Part shown: in pieces, positions 7,772 to 9,631 of the stretch | Layout: the number at the start of each line of letters is the position of its first letter | Position numbering within the stretch: the stretch's first letter is position 1 | Source of the DNA: Candidatus Methylomirabilota bacterium | Lineage (GTDB): Bacteria > Methylomirabilota > Methylomirabilia > Methylomirabilales > JACPAU01 | DNA: 9,631 nucleotides | Direction of reading: 5' to 3' | Assembly: GCA_016180705.1 (NCBI GenBank) | Contig: JACPAU010000021.1 | Span: forward strand, 1 to 9,631 | Translations under genes and position numbers: made by a program | Notes under the pieces: generated by a model | What the model saw: the letters and a program-made list of their open reading frames with translations, nothing else | Databases searched by the model: none | Told to the model about the DNA's origin: nothing

Positions 7772-8274
7772 GGGGCCCCCCGCAGGAACTGCCAGCCGCG
7801 GAGGAGGGCCTCGAAGCCCGCCGCGCCTCCCTCGGACGTTTCCGGGCGGGCCACCGCCAGCAGATCGTACAGGCAGTTGCCCCGGCGGACCACAACCGCC
7901 TCCACTAGCACGGCTGCGCCTGAGGCGCCGGCGCGCGCGCGAAGCTGCGTCTTCAGACCTGTCGCCCCGTCCAGGCTCACCGCCTCCTGGCGGACGAATT
8001 CCCGCTGCCGGAGCCCGAAGAGCAGGTGACGGGTGAGGATGGGCGGCGCCGCCTCCTCGGCGGGCGGGCAGGAGGCGGCCACCGCCAGCGTGACGCCGCC
8101 CCCAGGGGCCCGCAGGGCCAGGTCGGCCCCCTCCATCTGGATCCGGACCCAGCCCGGCGGCAGCTCCACCCGAAATCCCTTCGCCTCGTTCAGGTAGGCG
8201 CCGTTGACGAAGCGGCCGCCGCCGCAGCCCGCCAGGAGCACGCCCGTCAGCAGCGCCGCCTGAGCCCGGCGCAT
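7768..8274 (-). CDS. Small lipoprotein of unknown function in the mla operon
   Basis: The 168-residue product begins with a positively charged n-region (MRR) and a short hydrophobic core ending in LLAGC, a good lipobox with C17 as the lipidated cysteine. The mature part has a GFRVELPPGWVRI segment at about 33-45, alternating strands, a helix near 80-93, YDLLAVARPE at 136-145 and a final helix AGFEALLRGWQF. This order resembles the PsbP/Mog1/DcrB-like fold, but that is a guess from pattern alone. Two further cysteines (C69, C134) could form a disulfide. The ATG at 8274 is chosen. A GTG at 8283, overlapping the lapA stop as GTGA, would add MTR and matches the overlaps seen elsewhere in the operon. 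The open frame extends further upstream, but that part is antisense-like arginine- and glycine-rich sequence and overlaps lapA. Its position before mlaE suggests a periplasmic accessory role in lipid transport. Confidence 0.8.
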   Translation of the reverse strand: MRRAQAALLTGVLLAGCGGGRFVNGAYLNEAKGFRVELPPGWVRIQMEGADLALRAPGGGVTLAVAASCPPAEEAAPPILTRHLLFGLRQREFVRQEAVSLDGATGLKTQLRARAGASGAAVLVEAVVVRRGNCLYDLLAVARPETSEGGAAGFEALLRGWQFLRGAP

Positions 8275-8279
8275 ACGCG

Positions 8280-8588
8280 TCACTCGCCCGGCCGGTCCCG
8301 GGCCGCCTCCGCCGCTACCCGATCCTCGAGTTGGCGCACCTGCCCCTCCAGGCGCGCCACCTCCGTCTCCCGCTGCCGAAGCCGCGCCCAGGCGCGGACA
8401 GTCTGCGGGAGGCTGACGAGCGCCGAGGCGAAGGCCCCCACCCCTGCGGCCAGGAAAATCACCACGACCAGGCTGCTCTCGAAGTTCCAGACGAGAAACT
8501 GGACCTTCACGGGTACGGCGTTCTGCACGGCGAAGGTGGCCACCAGGACGGCCAGGACGAGGGCCGTGAAGAGGTAGAGCTGCGTCAC
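8280..8588 (-). CDS. lapA: LapA-domain (DUF1049) inner-membrane protein
   Basis: The 102-residue protein has two membrane helices (about 4-22 and 38-62) joined by the family hallmark FAVQNAVPVKVQFLVWNFE. A charged heptad-like coiled coil follows (about 66-96, RLRQRETEVARLEGQVRQLE). In E. coli, LapA works with LapB and FtsH in controlling LpxC and therefore lipopolysaccharide synthesis; many distant LapA-domain proteins have no proven role. No lapB is present here. The start is a GTG at 8588 with AGGGGGG six bases upstream. It is the first gene of the minus-strand operon, about 70 bases downstream of a good sigma70-like promoter. Confidence 0.88.
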   Translation of the reverse strand: MTQLYLFTALVLAVLVATFAVQNAVPVKVQFLVWNFESSLVVVIFLAAGVGAFASALVSLPQTVRAWARLRQRETEVARLEGQVRQLEDRVAAEAARDRPGE

Positions 8589-8661
8589 GGGGCACCCCCC
8601 TGAGATGCCGCTTCACGGTGGGACCGGCCAGCCTCGCGGAATCGGTGGGATACGCGCGGTC

Positions 8662-8690
8662 AGTCTACTGGAATTGGGAAGGAGGGTCAA
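8662..8690 (-). promoter_or_regulatory. Sigma70-like promoter of the lapA-mla-asmA operon
   Basis: On the minus strand, TTGACC (8690-8685) and TAGACT (8667-8662) are separated by exactly 17 bases, matching consensus at five and four of six positions. The region is unusually AT-rich for this window. Transcription would start near 8655, giving a leader of about 67 bases before the lapA GTG. No riboswitch-like or operator structure was recognised in the leader. Confidence 0.6.
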
Positions 8691-8713
8691 GGCGCGGACG
8701 CCCGGGAGATCCA

Positions 8714-8722
8714 TGGTATACT
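8714..8722 (+). promoter_or_regulatory. Extended -10 promoter element for the OppD/DppD-like gene
   Basis: TGGTATACT is an extended -10 with a TATACT hexamer one base from consensus. It stands out in otherwise GC-rich sequence, about 45 bases before the ATG at 8767. No convincing -35 is present at 16-18 bases; CGGACG at 8695-8700 is the nearest. It lies back to back with the minus-strand operon promoter, about 50 bases away. Confidence 0.5.
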
Positions 8723-8766
8723 AACGCTCCCGTCGGCGACCGCCGGCCGGCCCCCCGAGGAGCCCC

Positions 8767-9631
8767 ATGCCGCCCCTGCTCGAGGTCCAAGACCTCCGGA
8801 CCCACTTCAGCACGCCCGAGGGGGTGGTCCGCGCCGTGGACGGGATCTCCTACGACATCCGGGAAGGGGAGGTCGTCGCGCTGGTCGGGGAGAGCGGGTG
8901 CGGGAAGTCCGTGAGCGCCCTCTCGATCATGCGGCTCATCCCGACCCCGCCGGGGCGGATCGTGATGACCTCCCTGAACCCCGTCCTCACCATCGGGCGG
9001 CAGCTCACGGAGCCCCTCGAGGTCCACCTGGGCCTGGGGTCGGCGGAGGCCGCGCGGCGCGCTGCCGAGCTGCTCAGCCTGGTGGGGATCCCCGACGCCG
9101 AGCGCCGGCTGGCCCAGTACCCCCACCAGTTCAGCGGCGGGATGCGGCAGCGGATCATGATCGCCATGGCGCTCGCCTGCCGCCCGAGGCTCATCCTCGC
9201 CGACGAGCCGACGACGGCGCTCGACGTGACGATCCAGGCCCAGATCCTGGAACTCCTGAAGGACCTGAGCCAGCGCTTCGGCGTGGCCATGCTCATCATC
9301 ACCCACAACCTGGGGGTCGTGGCCCGCTACGCCGACCGGGTGAACGTGATGTACGCGGGCCGGATCATCGAGCGGGGGACCGCCCGGCAGATCTACCACG
9401 ACCCCCGGCACTCCTACGCGCTCGGCCTCCTCCGCTCGGTGCCCCGGCTCGACCAGCCGCGTAAGGGGAGGCTGGACCCCATCGAGGGCCAGCCGCCCGA
9501 CCTGGCGCGCCCGCTCCCGGGTTGCCGCTTCGCCCCCCGCTGCCGGTTCGCGCTCCCCCGGTGCGCGCACGACCTCCCCCCCCTCCTCCCGATCGGGGAC
9601 GATCACCTGTCCGCCTGCTGGGTAGCCGACC
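8767..9631 (+). CDS. OppD/DppD-type peptide ABC transporter ATPase lacking the Q-loop segment; 3' end outside window
   Basis: The reading frame is open for 288 codons to the window edge and lacks only the extreme C-terminus. It encodes the D-type ATPase of the dipeptide/oligopeptide/nickel importer family. Walker A GESGCGKS (41-48), signature FSGGMRQR (122-129), Walker B LILADEPTTALD (142-153) and H-loop ITH (H180) are intact. The oligopeptide C-terminal domain has cysteines at 253, 259, 266 and 284. Between GRIV (63-66) and MTSLNP (67-72) about 33-36 residues expected in the family are missing, including the IFQDP Q-loop glutamine. The frame is preserved, with the junction at 8964/8965. The Q-loop couples ATP binding to the permease, so activity may be impaired, unless the gap is an assembly error. 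The ATG at 8767 has GAGGAG four bases upstream, and an extended -10 lies further upstream. Permease and binding-protein genes would be expected downstream, beyond the window. The peptide or nickel substrate cannot be told from this protein. Confidence 0.88.
   Translation, partial: MPPLLEVQDLRTHFSTPEGVVRAVDGISYDIREGEVVALVGESGCGKSVSALSIMRLIPTPPGRIVMTSLNPVLTIGRQLTEPLEVHLGLGSAEAARRAAELLSLVGIPDAERRLAQYPHQFSGGMRQRIMIAMALACRPRLILADEPTTALDVTIQAQILELLKDLSQRFGVAMLIITHNLGVVARYADRVNVMYAGRIIERGTARQIYHDPRHSYALGLLRSVPRLDQPRKGRLDPIEGQPPDLARPLPGCRFAPRCRFALPRCAHDLPPLLPIGDDHLSACWVAD

Noticed and set aside
8284..8616. Longer form of the lipoprotein (start at 8616)
   Set aside because: The extra 114 residues overlap lapA completely, are low-complexity R/G/P-rich sequence, and would bury the lipoprotein signal peptide internally.
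8665..9606. A 313-codon minus-strand open frame opposite the OppD/DppD-like gene
   Set aside because: It is rich in R, G, P, H and E and lies opposite a clear ABC ATPase. It would also cover the divergent promoters.

Overview
The window is very GC-rich chromosomal DNA (roughly 70% by eye, with C or G at most third codon positions). It codes densely, with long spurious open frames opposite the real genes. An MCE/Mla lipid transporter, an AsmA-like envelope protein, a LapA-domain protein and a lipoprotein point to a Gram-negative (diderm) bacterium. The gene style and the mlaE-mlaF-mlaD order fit deep-branching soil or subsurface lineages such as Methylomirabilota/Rokubacteria, but that placement is inference. 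No rRNA, tRNA, CRISPR array, insertion sequence or phage gene was seen.

Layout, left to right. (1) 1-305, minus: the N-terminal part of an unassigned conserved protein that runs off the left edge. It has its own promoter at 325-353. (2) 386-1318, minus: an MscS-type mechanosensitive channel. (3) 1415-8588, minus: a compact six-gene block read right to left as lapA, a small lipoprotein, mlaE (permease), mlaF (ATPase), mlaD (MCE protein) and a 1190-residue AsmA/YhdP-like protein. Its genes are separated by 1 to 27 bases or overlap by 4 bases (ATGA), as expected for a translationally coupled operon. A sigma70-like promoter, TTGACC-17 bp-TAGACT, lies at 8662-8690 upstream of lapA. (4) 8767-9631, plus: a divergently transcribed OppD/DppD-type ABC ATPase, cut off by the right edge close to its C-terminus. 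It has an extended -10 (TGgTATACT) upstream.

How the genes fit together. MlaE and MlaF form the inner-membrane ABC engine, and MlaD is the periplasmic MCE ring that handles lipids. The gene coupled to mlaD encodes an AsmA-like protein, a family now linked to phospholipid movement between inner and outer membranes. No MlaA, MlaB or MlaC gene is visible. The block therefore suggests a lipid-transport arrangement in which an AsmA-like bridge, an extended MlaD with a five-unit C-terminal repeat, or the lipoprotein takes over jobs done in E. coli by the MlaC shuttle and its partners. LapA at the head and MscS at the tail extend the envelope theme.

The most unusual single observation is in the OppD/DppD-like ATPase. 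Walker A, the signature motif, Walker B and the H-loop are all intact and well conserved, but the segment that should lie between GRIV and MTSLNP, including the Q-loop glutamine, is missing without a frame break. The neighbouring MlaF keeps its Q-loop.
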